Shown here: in pieces, positions 34,547-46,980 of the stretch
Layout: each line of letters starts with the position of its first letter
How positions within the stretch are numbered: the first letter of the stretch is position 1
Assembly: GCA_050084985.1 (NCBI GenBank)
Contig: JBITNC010000001.1
Span: forward strand, 66,092,001 to 66,156,000
Direction: 5' to 3'
From: Nageia nagi
Taxonomy: Eukaryota > Pinophyta
Length of the DNA: 64,000 bases
Notes under the pieces: generated by a model
What the model saw: only the letters and a program-made list of their open reading frames with translations
Told to the model about the DNA's origin: nothing
Database searches by the model: none
Position numbers and translations under genes: made by a program

Positions 34547-37500
34547 TTTTTTTTCATATTAATAAAAAGGATTTTAAAGGATTCCCAAATCTTTACATTA
34601 TATATTGGATATTAGTAAAAGTGTTTAACCTAACACTTTGTTCAAAAGGGATAAAACATAACTATACAAAACTTTAGGAGGTTATTGAGTGATTATTGAC
34701 AAAAATGTAAAATAAAGAAACACTACAATAGGGAAAACCTAGACCCAAACCTTACTACAAGCCCTATTCATTAGGATTAAGAAGATATTAAACCTCCTTA
34801 ATGCTCATTATTTTTAGTTTGATATGAATTTCACTTATAAATTTAACCATCTCATATGCTAGTAGATTTAGATATACAATAATGTTGATGAAGGTATGCC
34901 ATATTCCATTAAGAAGCTTATAATTGATAATCATCTCCTTAAGGTTGTTTGATGTATCCTTTATTATTGCCTCTAACTTTGACTCTAACTCTAATTTATA
35001 CTCCTAATGGATATTCACATCTACCTCCTTACCTTTGGGATTATATTATCTTCCTTTGTTTTGTATTCTTATTATAAGGAGTCCTTAATTATTCACTACT
35101 ATAAAGAGATATAAAGTTTGGAAGACATCTTGTTACAATTGCTAAAGTTTCTAGCTAGCATAAGTGAGCAATATTCCTCTTTTTCTTTCTCTCCATGATC
35201 ATATTTTCTTTTTATTCTTATCTTCCTTATCTAATGAGGGTTCCTCTTCCTCTAAAATAAATAAGTTTAAATCAATTTACTTGAATGGATTTGTTCCTTT
35301 GTTGGAATCTTTAGGTTCCTTTAGGCTTTCTTTGAGAAAAAGTTAGGCCTTGATCATCGGTATCCTACTCCTCATGTTAGAGATACTTATTTATTATACC
35401 TTTACCACATAGCTTTACATGGTGTGATTGAATAATAATTTCAAGAACCCTTTGTGGATTGGTACTCTACCTTTTCTCACCTTCATTGTGTGCACCAACT
35501 TATCTAGGGAGCTAAATAAGAATAAGGTAATTAATATTGAATTTATCTCCTCATTTAGAATGGACTTAAGGATAGCCACATGGTATTCAAAGATCATTCT
35601 AAAATTTCCCTCTAACATCATATATTGTATTATTGATATTGATAGCTTATTATATGGCTTTGGAAGTGATTCATGAGAAATCCCCTATTGCAGTAATAGA
35701 CCATTTACTTCTCCTTTATAAATTTGGAGAGTTGGGCTAACTGGATAATTTTTTTTGTATAGGATAACTTTTTCATTATGTAGCATTCATGTTGCCTCTA
35801 TGATTACTTTGGTTGATATGTAAAAGATAAATAATTCACTATGACCTTTCTATCATCCTATGATTTAATAACCAAGTTCAAGATCATTACAATACAAAGT
35901 TTATTTAGCATTAGGGCATGGGTTAAATTCTATTGTATTTTTTTTTTAAATTTCCAAAACATTGTTGCTATTTCTAATGCTGACATACACATCAAGATTT
36001 GCATCAATTTTATCATCATTGAAAATGTGAAATGACATTTTATCTAGCATCATACTACATCATAAATAATTCTACTTTTCATTAAATTGCATAAAAAATA
36101 CATTTTGTATTAAATAACACCACTTTTATTATAATTGGCATAAAAAATACATTTTGTATTAATTATATGGCACTTATCATCACTGAAGTTAGTTATTATA
36201 TCATTTAGCATCAATTATTACATTATTATTGGCATCAAAATGTAGAATTTTGGAAAAAAAAATATTTAATTATTTTTGAAATCATTGCAGTCCATGGATA
36301 GACCTTATTGAAAATCTCCCAGTTTGGTGAATGCTTTGAGGATATTAAGAAAGGTAATTGATGAGGTTAGAAGAGTGCTTTGGTTTGTTGCATTTAGTAA
36401 AAATAAATCTAATTTTAAATAGTATTTGATATATGTATAAGCCCTATTACAAGTTTCCCAATTTGGTGCATGCTTTGAGGATGATGGGAAAGGTGGATTG
36501 ATTTGGTTGGATTACTGATATTGTTTGTCACATTTTGGAAAACTATGTCAATGTCTATCAAGGAAAGCCAAGTACTTGGTAACCTAAATTTATCATATTT
36601 CATGAGAATATATTTGCTTAGTGATACAATGAAAAAATCTATTCATAGGCATCCACCAAACTTCTGTGATTGACATACATGTGGATAAATCTATCTTGTA
36701 AAAACTTGTGCATGATAGCATCAAATTTAAGTCTAAAGCGATTGATGAGTGAATGAAGGAGATTGTCCTCTAGAAGGGAATTATTGGTGATGCAATACTA
36801 TTAGAATTGAAGACATATTAAAGAGCATAGTAAGAAAAATATGCATTACATTCTTCAATTTTTATAGAGTCTTTGATGTATGTATACATTGTTTATTAAA
36901 TAATCTAATCAATGGTTAGATAATGATCTATGTGCATGATCCTGTATGATCTTCCTTTTTATTTTTAGGTATTTTTTTATGCTAATTAGAATTAGAAATA
37001 ACATCAATAATAACATCAAAAATATCATGACCAATAGCATTAGAAAATGAAAAAATTACATAAAATCAATGTTTGATGCCTATTAATGCTAATAACATCA
37101 AAATATATTTTTGACTAGTCTAATGCCCACTCTAATGCTAAATTAGATTTGTTTGTAGTGGATATAACCATCAAATCCTAAGAATTTCTTGAAGAAGCAT
37201 AAAATACCAATGTTCTATAGTAATAGTATCACCTCTTCATCAACCTTAAATACAAGGGATCTTTTGTAATTAGATCTCATCCAATATTGCCTTCTTTGAT
37301 TGTATCAAGCATAGTGTGAACTTTGGTTATGGAGTGAAGGATATTGAAGGTCTTGCTATAGGTAGGAATGATAAATATTATCTTTTTCAACATCTAAATT
37401 TTTCTTATAAAGAACAACCAATCTCACTTCACTAAAGAAAAAACATCGCATGTACAATTAACTAAGGTTAAAGTTATAATCCTCCATGTATTGCCACCTT

Positions 37501-37944
37501 TATAATGAGATTGTTGATTACTAATGCATACTATTATATTAGCATGATTAGTATGCATATGAGGTAGATATTTAATTATGCCTGGTACATATTCCTTTAC
37601 CAGTATTGACATGTGAAAATCATGATGCTCGTGAACCTATTTTCATTGATGGGATAACCATTAAAAAATTATAATGAGAGCACTTAGAGAACTTATGAAT
37701 GTAGATTTTAATGGTTCTAGCTTTATTGCATGGTTAATAACTACATATAAATATAAATATCATAATTTATTTGATTCCAAATAAATATATTTAAAATGTG
37801 TGATAAATTAAAGCCTTCATTTATATATGAGTCTTTTTATATTAGAAGAAATGTTAAAGAAGTTATCAATGGTAATAAATAATGATTGTGTATTTCCTTT
37901 AGGACTTTCCTTAAAGGTTTAGAATAAGTGATGAGATAATTTAA
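33481..37944. other. No gene recognised (4.5 kb)
   Basis: AT-rich DNA with no domain I can name. It holds a TA run at 34517-34543, a 49-bp-spaced duplication of 'gcataaaaaatacattttgt' (36089 and 36138), and a duplicated protein-like block at 36301-36510. CACTAC-like motifs at 34721 and near 37155 are weak. Confidence 0.5.
36301..36600 (+). other. Duplicated protein-like block, unknown
   Basis: Two related ~70-bp blocks start at 36301 and 36441, sharing 'tttggtg.atgctttgagga'. The second continues in one frame: KFPNLVHALRMMGKVD, a stop, FGWITDIVCHILENYVNVYQ, then GKPSTW. It looks like old coding sequence, perhaps duplicated exons, but I do not recognise a family. Confidence 0.35.
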
Positions 37945-39495
37945 ATTTCAAATATCAAAATTAAAGAATTTGATAATGAGAAAAGAATGAAAATAATTAT
38001 ATTACTAATAGATATTGGTATTAAAGTCATATTCCAAATGACCATTAGTTGGCTAAGCTTTAAAGGTAGAGTTAAACTTTTGAAATCAATACTACAAGCA
38101 ATATCAGTATATAAATTCTTTATCTTAGTATCCTCAAAGAGAATCATCAAGTATATGAACAAATCAATGAGGAGATTCTTAGGGCTAAGAGAATGTAAGA
38201 AGATTAAAAAAGGGCATTAGTAAGTTGGGATAAGGTCTATCAACAAAAGAAAGCATGATGACTATGGATCATAGCAACATCAACAAGTAACCAAGCATTA
38301 ACAAGAAAATTAACTAGATATGAATTAAATTCAAGATCAATTTGTATCCAAGTACTAAAATAAAAATATTACCCTTCATATAAAATAGAATACCTTGCTC
38401 GATTAATAGTTATAGGATAAGGTTTATAAATGTGGAATGTGCTTAAAAGAAGGGTTCACTAATACAAGGAGGATTATAGTGGAAGGTGGGAGATGGTATC
38501 AATATCTAACTATGGTACAATTCATGGGAATATTTCACCCTTAATAATAAAAAAGTACCCCTACATTAATAGCATTAAGGAAGCTCTCCATAGTTAATGG
38601 ATAACTCTAATATCACATTACTTTCTACTACTAAATCAACAACAAACTAATTCAAGGTGATGGAAGGTCATGGACCAATGGTTAGATGAAGGATAGGAAG
38701 AGGAGAAATGAGAACTGAAAGATATACATGATATATGGAAATGGTTATGGAGAGAAGTTCCTAACTAGTTAGCATGGGGAAAAAGTAAACAATGAACTTT
38801 CATAGTAAAGGAAGGTTATAAATGGGCTATCTAAAGTAACATATGGAAAACCAAAAGGATGGTAAAAAATAAATTGCTTCACATGGATAATGACACACAA
38901 TAGGATTTTAACCTAAAATAACATGAGAAGAAGGGGATTCAATGGACCTAACTAGTGTGTGATGTATCATCGAATGAAGAGTTAAGAAACCATATTCTAT
39001 TTTAGTGTTATTATGATAAAATAATATGGAAATGGTGGTACTTATTCAGATAGATAGAAAATTACCTTCCTTATAATACTAATAATATTTGGAACTATTG
39101 TCACATAACATATTTAAATCTAAAATTGTGAAATCAACTTACAATCTAGAAATGAATTTCATTTGGTGGCAAATTTTGTTAGAACATAATAATAATTAGA
39201 ACAAAAAAAAATTTGGAGTATCATAATAATAAAATTAATGGAGACTTTGCAAGTCAAAGTACAAGAAGAATCCCAGATGATAGAGGAAGAAGAAGACATT
39301 TGGGCACAACTTTGGAAGCAATAGAAATATAAGAACTAAAAAGATAGAAGCAGAGAAAAGGAAGTGAATAACAAAATCTTAAGAAGATAAATCTCTATAG
39401 ATACAAAAGGGGAAAAAGGGAAAGGTTATAAAACATAAAAACCTTTAGTAGATTAGATAACAAAGATAAATTATATTTTGATCCTATCAAAAAAA
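37945..39495 (+). pseudogene. 3' end of an L1-type LINE (RT thumb and zf-RVT)
   Basis: The open piece 37987-38220 reads ISWLSFKGRVKLLKSILQAI, then YKFFILVSSKRIIKYMNKSM, the conserved plant L1 ORF2 region after RT. VSWDKVYQQKK follows. Later blocks are GGL, a stop, then WKVGDGINI (38465-38500) and a zf-RVT-like region, MTHNRILT then NNMRRRGFNGPN and CVM (38890-38970). The element ends near 39495 with TTTTGATCCTATCAAAAAAA, a typical plant LINE tail. It is 5'-truncated and frame-shifted, as most LINE copies are. Confidence 0.85.
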
Positions 39496-39532
39496 GTTAC
39501 GTTATCAAAATGGAACATATGAGATGGCCTTT

Positions 39533-40053
39533 TGTTAGAGACTTGGAACTTGTACCGAGTGCAAAGTTAAAGTTTTCTCATTTCACTGATCAACTATGGC
39601 TTGTAGACTAGCTAGTACCAATCAAAATCTAGCCCCCAAATTTGTCAACTAGTTCTCATCCAATTGGATAAATCTCACCAATGATCTGCAACCCACTGGT
39701 TAGGCTCAAACAAAAAGTGTCTTACAACTCAAAATATTTGAAGCATTTTTTTACTTATTTTTTCTTGCTTTCCCAAATCATTTGGTGTAATTGAAAAGTA
39801 TAGAATGTAGTTAGATTCATTACTAGGGATTAGAATGCTTTTGCAAGTTTATTTTTATTATTCTTTCAATTGCATTAAATTACTCTCTTTTTGTTTTGTA
39901 ACTCTCACCATTGAAGAGTGTATGAAGCTTCATTATTGAACTTAATGTTGTAATTCCATTATGCATTAATACATTATTATTACTATTCAATTCCTCTATG
40001 GTTATTACAATGCAAATCCATTTATGTTTATTTAAATTCTCTTGAATTGATCA
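39533..40053 (+). repeat. 5' LTR of copia F
   Basis: Begins TGTTAGAGACTTGGA and ends CTTGAATTGATCA before the PBS. It aligns with 43807-44299. Confidence 0.92.
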
Positions 40054-40055
40054 TT

Positions 40056-40067
40056 TGGTATCAAAGC
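40056..40067 (+). other. Primer binding site of copia F (tRNA-iMet)
   Basis: TGGTATCAAAGC, two bases after the LTR. Confidence 0.93.
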
Positions 40068-40159
40068 TTTGTTGTATCTTAGTTGGGTTTGAGAAAGCAT
40101 GTGGCTTTTGGAAATTACAAAGGTTATTGTAGAGTCTTTGTTTTCTTATTTGTAAGTAT

Positions 40160-41020
40160 CATGGTCAACAACATAGGCTCATCTATTCATATTCCAGAGT
40201 TTGATGGAAATGACTATGAATACTGAGCATTAAAATGTAAACTTTGCTCATAAGTAAAGATTTATGGGATATAGTAGATGGTGGTTACTTAGAGTTAATA
40301 AATTAGAGAAATTTTAGTATATGATAAGAATATTAAGAAGGAATGTATAAGTAAGAACTCTATTACCTTATCTCACCTTCAAGATGCTCTTGATAGGAGC
40401 ATTTTCCCAAAATTGTTGGTTGTAAGACAACCAAAGATGCTTGGATAGTGTTGAAGGAAGTATTTCAAGGGAGTGACCAAGTAAAAGAAGTGAAGTTACA
40501 AACTCTAAGGATATAATTTGAAACTCTCAAGATGAAGGAGACTAATAAAGCTTTAGATTATTGTGTTAGAGTGAAGGAGATTATTAACAAGATATCAACT
40601 TTTGGAGAGAGACCTTATGAAAGATAATAGTTATTAAAAAATGATGAGATATATAACTAAGAAGTGGAACCATATTGCTATGATTCTAGAGGACACTAAA
40701 ACTCTCTCTCAAATGGAGATTGATTCTCTCATTAGTTCTCTTATATCTCATAAATAGAGGCTATATGATGAACTAGTTTAGTCTAGTAAAGATGAAAAAG
40801 CCTTTGCTGTAAAAGAAGGTGAATCAAACTCTAATGGGCAAGGAAGAGGAAGAGGAAGAAGCCAACAAAGAGGTAGGGGAAGAGGCAGAGGTAGAGGAAG
40901 ATGAGACTCTTAAAAATCAAGACAAATAGATAGAGGAAATGTTGATAAGAGGAATAATTAATGCTACTACTACAATAAATATCGGTACTTTGAGAGGGAC
41001 TATACAGCCAAATAAGTAGC
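40160..41020 (+). pseudogene. Gag of copia F
   Basis: Starts MVNNIGSSIHIPEFDGNDYE, the usual copia gag opening (PxFDGxNYExW). Further pieces read SHLQDALDRSIFPK and MEIDSLISSLISHK. An Arg/Gly-rich tract (GQGRGRGRSQQRGRGRGRGR) at about 40840-40900 precedes the knuckle. The knuckle (40962-41003) reads CYYYNKYRYFERDY, where the family has C-x2-C-x4-H-x4-C: three of four zinc ligands are Tyr. Stops occur throughout. Confidence 0.85.
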
Positions 41021-41122
41021 CAATGGTGAAGAAGAGCAATCAATTATGGAGAGGAAGAAGAGTATGGTGAAACTCTCTTTATTTCCATTGAGGATACAAC
41101 CAATGTAGCTAAATCAATAGGT

Positions 41123-41392
41123 GAAGAAACTTGGTTGCTGGACACTAGTTGCTCCATTCATATGATCAGAAAGGGGAGGCTTCTCTCTTCCATTAATCAT
41201 TCCTACAAGTCAAGTATTAAGCTTGGAAATAATAGTGTAATGGATGTGGATGGTAAAGGTATTCTTGAAGTGCCTACCAAGAATGGAATGAAGAAGATTA
41301 AGAATGTTTATCACACTTTGGACATGTCTCATAGCTTGCTTAGTGTTGGGAAGATTATGGAGAACAACTACAAGTTAGTCTTTAAGGATTGA
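41123..41392 (+). pseudogene. Protease of copia F
   Basis: ETWLLDTSCSIHMI carries the active site as D-T-S instead of D-S/T-G. It is followed by KLGNNSVMDVDGKGILEVP and HSLLSVGKIMENNYKLVF, the normal copia protease pattern. Open for 85 codons and then a stop. Confidence 0.9.
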
Positions 41393-41499
41393 AAATGTGA
41401 ATTTTTTGACAAGAATCATAGGAAAAAGCATGTTACTATTGTGCATATGACAACCAATCAATTTTTCACTAAATCTTGGAGATAAAGGGAATAGTATTC

Positions 41500-42240
41500 T
41501 TACAAATATGGCTATGAATAAAATGTATTGGTTATGGTATATCAATTTGGCCACTTGAATTTCAATAGCTTGAAGCTATCTCATGATCTTGTTCATGGTT
41601 CGCCTCTTGTAAAAGATCCCAAATTTGTTTTTGAAGCTTATATTTTATGAAATAAAATAAGATATAAATTTTATCATAGGAAAGTATGGAGGGAATCATT
41701 CCCACTACAATTAGTTCATACTGACTTATGTGTACCAATACAATCAAAGATTCTTGGTATGAATTCTTATTTTCTCACTTTTATTGATGATTTTAGTAGA
41801 ATATGTTGTGTTTATTTTCTCAAACTAAATATGGGACATTTGGGTAATATTTTAAGGTATTAAAAGAGCTTGTTGAAAATGAGAGTGAACACACAATAAA
41901 ATATGTAATAAGTGATAGAGGGGGAGAGTATGCCTCTAATGAATTTACTTTTTTTTGCAAGGAGTATGGAATTAAGAGGTAGTATACTACAACCTAGATC
42001 CTCTATAACAAAATGGAGTGATTGAGAGAAAAAATAGAACTCTCATGGAGATGGCAAGATGCATGTTGCAATCAAAAAATGTTTCATAACATGTATTGGG
42101 ATGAAGTAATAAGAACTTCCAATTATGTGTTGAATAAATGCACAACTAGTACAATTAAAGGAAAGACCCCTTTTGAAGCTTGGTATGATGTGAAGCCAAG
42201 TGTTTGACATTTTAGAGTTTTTGGTTTTTAGCATATGCTC
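41500..42240 (+). pseudogene. Integrase of copia F
   Basis: The GAG-pre-integrase part is broken (GHLNFNSLKLS near 41555). Core blocks: LVHTDLCVP, SYFLTFIDDFSRICCVYFL with the first Asp (near 41715-41825), YVISDRGGEYASNEF with the second (41905-41950), then NGVIERKNRTLMEMARCML, where the expected Glu is present (42010-42070). NYVLNKCTTSTIKGKTPFEA follows. Three frames are needed; inactive. Confidence 0.88.
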
Positions 42241-42709
42241 ATGTGACAAAAGAAAAACAAAATGGATTCAAAGAGTGAACCATGTGTGTTCATTGGCTAT
42301 AATGAAGAGAGTAAAGCATATAAGATTTACAATTCCAAAAATAAAAAAAATAATTGTGTCAAGGGATGTCATTTTTTAGGAGAGTAAAGTCTATGTATAG
42401 CAACAAAAATGCATGGTGAATATCAGAGGAGAAGTTACTAGCCAAGAAAACACTTCAAAATTGAATAATGTGCAACCCAAGAGATCTAATTCTCTTCCAA
42501 ATCTTCAAGTTGTGACTCCAAGTCCTCCATTAATCCAATATAATAGTTCCAAGTCCACTCCCACTTCTCCTTCAAGTGGAGGTTCTCCTAATGTGATTGA
42601 AGAAATGATGAAGATAAAAAGAGGTAAGAAGCATTTTAAAAACCATCCTGCTTCTCAAGTTTTAGATCCAAACTTTCACTAAAGGCTTATTAGAAGTCAA
42701 TTTCATGAA

Positions 42710-43440
42710 ATGGAAAATTTTGTGAAGCAATTTAGTGATACAAAAGTGGATGAATATCCAAAGGGGAAGATGGTTAATTATGCTTTGTGTGCAACCCAAA
42801 ATGTAATTTTTTATTATTTTGATCCATCTTGTTATGAAAAAGCTTGCACCAAAAATATGTGGTTGAAGGCCATGCAAGAAGAGCTTCACTCAATTGAAAA
42901 CAATGACACTTGGGAACTTTATGAGTTGCCCAAAGGAAAGAGATTTATAGGCTCCAAGTGGGTTTAAAAAAATAAATATAACAATGATAGAACAATTGAG
43001 AGATACAAAGCTAGATTGGTTGCCAAAGGGTTCACACAAAAATATAGAGTGGATTATGAAGAGACTTTTGCCCTGATTGCAAGACAAGAAATAGTAAGAA
43101 TGCTTCTCTTATTGGAAGCCCAAAAGCATTGGAATGTACATCACATGGATATAAAAAGTGCATTCTTGAATGATTACTTGGACAAGGAGGTTTATGTACA
43201 AAAAGATCAAGGATTTCAAGTGCAAGGTAAAGTGAAGCTGTGACAAGTCAAAAAGATTGTAAGCTCAAGAAAGATCCAAGAGCTTGGTACACCAAGATTG
43301 AGGATATTCAAGGTTGGGATCATTATAGAAAATGAGACAACACTCTACATCAAGAGAGAAGGTAATCATATTATTTTCCTTATATTGATGTTTATTTACA
43401 CTCTAAGCATTGATGTGTTAGGAAGTTACTTGAAGAGATT
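42710..43440 (+). pseudogene. Reverse transcriptase of copia F
   Basis: WLKAMQEELHSIENNDTWEL, KGKRFIGSKWV, RYKARLVAKGFTQKYRVDYE, VHHMDIKSAFLNDYLDKEVY and FQVQGK are all canonical. After a stop at about 43242 the YGLKQAP block is lost and only PRAWYTKIED and TLYIKREG remain. The YVDD site is reduced to about YIDVYLHS. Sequence to RNase H is deleted. Confidence 0.88.
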
Positions 43441-43579
43441 GATGAGGAACAAATGGACAACCATTCATTTACTATGAAAATCAATAGTTCATTCAATTTT
43501 TCTTATAGTTATCACTTAAGCTTTGTGGTTGAGAAGTTACTTGAAGAGATGATGGGAACAACTGGACCACATTCTTACT

Positions 43580-43771
43580 ATGAAAATCAAAGTTCTTCAA
43601 TTGGTACATAACTATCTACATAGGGTCAAAGCCTTTCAACTGAAGTACCATTTCATCCATGACATGGTGGAGAAGAGACAAATTGAGATTCAATATTGTA
43701 ATAATAAAATCAATTTGGTAGATATATTTATGAAAGGTATTGTAAAAGCTCAATATATAATTCTCAAATAG
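43580..43771 (+). pseudogene. RNase H C-terminus of copia F
   Basis: RVKAFQLKYHFIHDMVEKRQ, then NLVDIFMKGIVKAQ matches the copia ending (KYHFIRDxV, ADIFTKAL). Only the last ~60 codons of RNase H survive. Confidence 0.88.
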
Positions 43772-43796
43772 TCCATGGTGAGTCCTCTTAGCATCA

Positions 43797-44299
43797 AGGG
43801 GGAGAATGTTGGAGACTTGGCACTTGTATCGAGTCCAAATTCAAGTTTTCTCATTTCAATCCTCAACCGATGGCTTGCAAGCCAACTAGTCCCAATCGAA
43901 ATCCATCCAACCGACCCTGAAATCTACCAATTAGTTCTCATCCAATCGACTAGCTCTAACCAACTAGTCTATAACCCATTAGTTAGGCTCAAATAAAAAG
44001 TGCTTCACAACTCAAAATCTTTGAGGTACTTTTTACTTTTTTTATGCTATTTTCCTTGCTTTCTCAGCTCACCATGGTGTAATTGACAAGTGTAAAATGT
44101 AGTTAGATTCAATTATTAGGGATTAGAATGCTTTTGCAAGTTTAGTTTTATTTTTATTTCAATTGTATTGAATTACTCTCTTTTAGTTTTGCAACTCTCA
44201 CCATTGAAGAGTGTATGAAGATTCATTCTTGAAATTCATATTATAATTCTATTTTGCATTAATCCATTGTTGTTTATTTAAATTCTCTTGAATATATCA
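43797..44299 (+). repeat. PPT and 3' LTR of copia F
   Basis: The PPT AAGGGGAGAA (43797-43806) is followed by the LTR start TGTTGGAGACTTGG (43807). The end CTTGAATATATCA at 44299 matches the 5' copy. Confidence 0.9.
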
Positions 44300-44334
44300 C
44301 TTTTTTGAATAGAATTTTTACCTTTACTAAATAC

Positions 44335-44420
44335 AACAAGTTACCTTTCGAATATCAAAATTAAAAAATTTAATAATGAGAAAATAATAAGAATAATTAT
44401 ATTACCAATAGAGATTGGTA
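44335..44420 (+). repeat. Short LINE-related fragment
   Basis: About 85 bp ('cgaatatcaaaattaaaaaa' to 'gattggtattaaattcat') is closely similar to 37948-38030, the left edge of the LINE fragment. Truncated on both sides. Confidence 0.75.
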
Positions 44421-45336
44421 TTAAATTCATCAATACTACTTGTTATGTTAGGGAGATACCTTATCATACAAATTACTCCTTGGAAGAGTTTGGATATACA
44501 ATATATAATAAATTTTTTTTGCTTATCTATATGCCTAAATTCCAAGAGGAAGGCAAAATCTATATAATATAAGTAGAAATCAATATTTTTAGTGTTGTAG
44601 ATTCATTAAATATGAATTTGATGAAGAAAATAACTTTATACCCCATTTAGAATATCATGGTTTACAAATTGTAAACCATTGTACTAATCCATTATAAGAA
44701 ATCAAGATTTAATCTTAAAACAAGAGAATTAAGTGAATACACAAAATAAATATAATATAAATTTATTGATATTGATTTTATTTTTATAAGTTCTTGCACA
44801 TACACATAAATTTTTAGAGTGGGGTACTTCTTAACACCTCTAAATTATTTGGAAGACCTCAAAATGTGAAAATATTTCATACAAAAGTTATATACTTTAA
44901 TAGATTATATAAAATAAAAATTTAAAAATGACATGAAACCCAATCCATGCTTGATATTCCAAATAAGTAATTTAACTATATATATATGTGTGTGTGTGTG
45001 TGTAAAGAATGATATTTATTGATAAAAGATAATATAAAGATAGAATGTAGATGTTATAATATTAAATATTATTTAAATATAAAAATAACATATAATATAT
45101 AGTATAATAAATTATCAAACTAAGAATAAAATTTATTAATGTTATCAAGTTTGTTAAAAATATTTTTGACATATATAGATACAAAGGAAAATGAATTGAC
45201 AAAGATGAATAAGGTATAATATAATTTATTGGATATTAAATGTAACTTAAGCTAGATGAAATTAGATTTTACAATATTAATGATGCATTTAAATGAAATT
45301 TCTTTTCATAAGATTATGTTTCAAATTATGATCTTG
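44421..45336. other. No gene recognised
   Basis: AT-rich sequence with a short (TA)n(TG)n microsatellite at about 44976-45002. No domain seen. Confidence 0.55.
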
Positions 45337-45669
45337 TGTTATGAATCCATAACATGTTATTAATTTTATATTTATATTTATCCCACATGTATTAGAATTG
45401 GAAGGTGAAGGGTCAAAAAAGGTTATTTATATAAGGCCTTACATATTTTAATTCATACAAGGAATAAAATAATATTTTGAGGAGAGAATCCATTCTCTTT
45501 GAGGTGCCCCCCTCGAAGTGGGAAAGGTGATTCTATTAGCTAGTATTATATTATAGTTATTTATCATTGAGTGGTTTCATATTATTAAGTGGTTTGGTGC
45601 AATTAAGGTGGTTTGTAATACATTTTTATGGATATTATTCAATATTATTAAAGAATCTAGTTTCTAACA
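45337..45669 (+). repeat. LTR of a further LTR element, H
   Basis: 333 bp starting TGTTATGAATCC and ending TTTCTAACA, giving TGTTA...TAACA ends. Inside are a TATA-like TATATAA (45428-45434), an AATAAAATAA signal (about 45465) and a GC-rich U5-like patch. It is followed after two bases by a PBS-like site. No second copy in the window; the rest of H is probably beyond G1. Confidence 0.6.
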
Positions 45670-45671
45670 TG

Positions 45672-45683
45672 TGGTCTCATAGC
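45672..45683 (+). other. Primer binding site of element H
   Basis: TGGTCTCATAGC, 10 of 12 bases as in the iMet site TGGTATCAGAGC, placed directly after the LTR end. Confidence 0.55.
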
Positions 45684-45859
45684 ATGATCTTGGCACTTGT
45701 GGGTGAATTTGGAGAAGTTGATAGTTTTTTTGGTTAGTTTAAGTGAATCATTCATATATCATGCATATGAAAGTATTTTATACTAAAATTTTAAGGATTT
45801 AGAGAGAATCATGTCAATAAGGCTCAATGAAACTTTTAGGTATTTTATATCTCATTTAT

Positions 45860-46609
45860 GGATTTTATAAGCATTTCAAGTTTTGTAATAAAATGGTTTT
45901 CATATTTCCCAATACATATTCACATTCTCAAATCTATGTTATTACAAAACACCATTAAACAACATTAACATTTACAGATTTGAGATAAGAACATATATTG
46001 GCACTGAAATCATATCTTTATTGAGGTGTTAATGGTGATTGGCATTCTATCCAACACTTTACATGCAAAATACAGTTCCAAAATGGTGGATCTCATAGAT
46101 CCATATTATAACATACCTCAATATGCCTAAAACTTGAAGGAACACATGTATTTATACTATGCCAAACATCTAGAATGATATCAGACATTATTACAACCAT
46201 AAAGCAATTGAAAATAACTAAAAACTAACTTTAAAGATCATTAATAACTCCCAAAACTATCATAAGTGAAACATGGGGGCATTTATAAAATGCAACCACA
46301 TTTCTAAAATGTGATCATATTTATTTCTGACGAAACATGCAAGGTCCATGCATTTCTAGGTAGATAAGGATAGTTCACTAGAAAATAGACATAATGGTGG
46401 TCAAAAATTTTGAAAAGATAAGAATGCATATATTAATTGGAAAGGTATCTTAAAACACTATCCAATACAAAAATAATAAACTCAATTATATATCTCTATA
46501 AAAATATACACCTCCTCAAATTTTACTGATTTATTTAAGTAGTCCAATTGGCAGAGAATTGGAAATGAAAGTTTATAATTTGGTCTTCAATTGAGCTCAG
46601 ATTCCAACA
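45860..46609 (-). repeat. 3' LTR of G1
   Basis: Aligns with 52526-53266 (shared 'attacaaaacaccattaaa', 'cacatgtatttatactatgc'). On the minus strand it starts TGTTGGAATCTGAGCTC after the PPT. Left edge uncertain by about 20 bases. Confidence 0.85.
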
Positions 46610-46980
46610 TTCTCCCCCTTGATGTTGATAGAACTCAAGAATGAGTTATGGAAGCATCACTAACTAGAAATTAAATGGATTTATTTTCATGTTCTCTTCT
46701 TCCAATTTTGTAGTAGAAAAGTATCAAGTTTGAAAAAATTGATAGGTTGGCACCCACCACACTTTCGCTATTCAAGTGGGATCTTCTTCATCTTTGCTGC
46801 TTCTTGCAAGAACAATATCACAATCAATGGTGCCTTTGGATAATACACTCCCCATACATCAAAAAAATCATAAGCCACATTAGAATTTCCTTTCTTAATG
46901 AAGTTCACATTTTTATCAAAATTGCTCCATGAGCAAGAAAACTAATCATCACTAATATTGAGCCAAACAACATCAATATG
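46610..46980 (-). other. PPT and 3' untranslated region of G1
   Basis: PPT complement TTCTCCCCCTT at 46610-46620, then about 360 bp without a coding signal. Confidence 0.65.

Larger units (their letters stand above)
39533..44299 (+). mobile_element. Ty1-copia LTR retrotransposon F (degenerate)
   Basis: Plus-strand element of 4.77 kb with LTRs 39533-40053 and 43807-44299, a PBS at 40056-40067, gag, zinc knuckle, PR, IN, RT, a shortened RNase H, and a PPT at 43797-43806. Flanking pentamers CCTTT and CTTTT are a probable target duplication with one change. It sits 38 bp downstream of the LINE tail. All domains are broken; most of the RT palm end and RNase H is deleted. Confidence 0.92.

Noticed and set aside
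34721-37155. Possible second CACTA element with CACTACAA ends
   Set aside because: Only about eight terminal bases agree, the 3-bp flanks do not match, and no transposase block lies inside.
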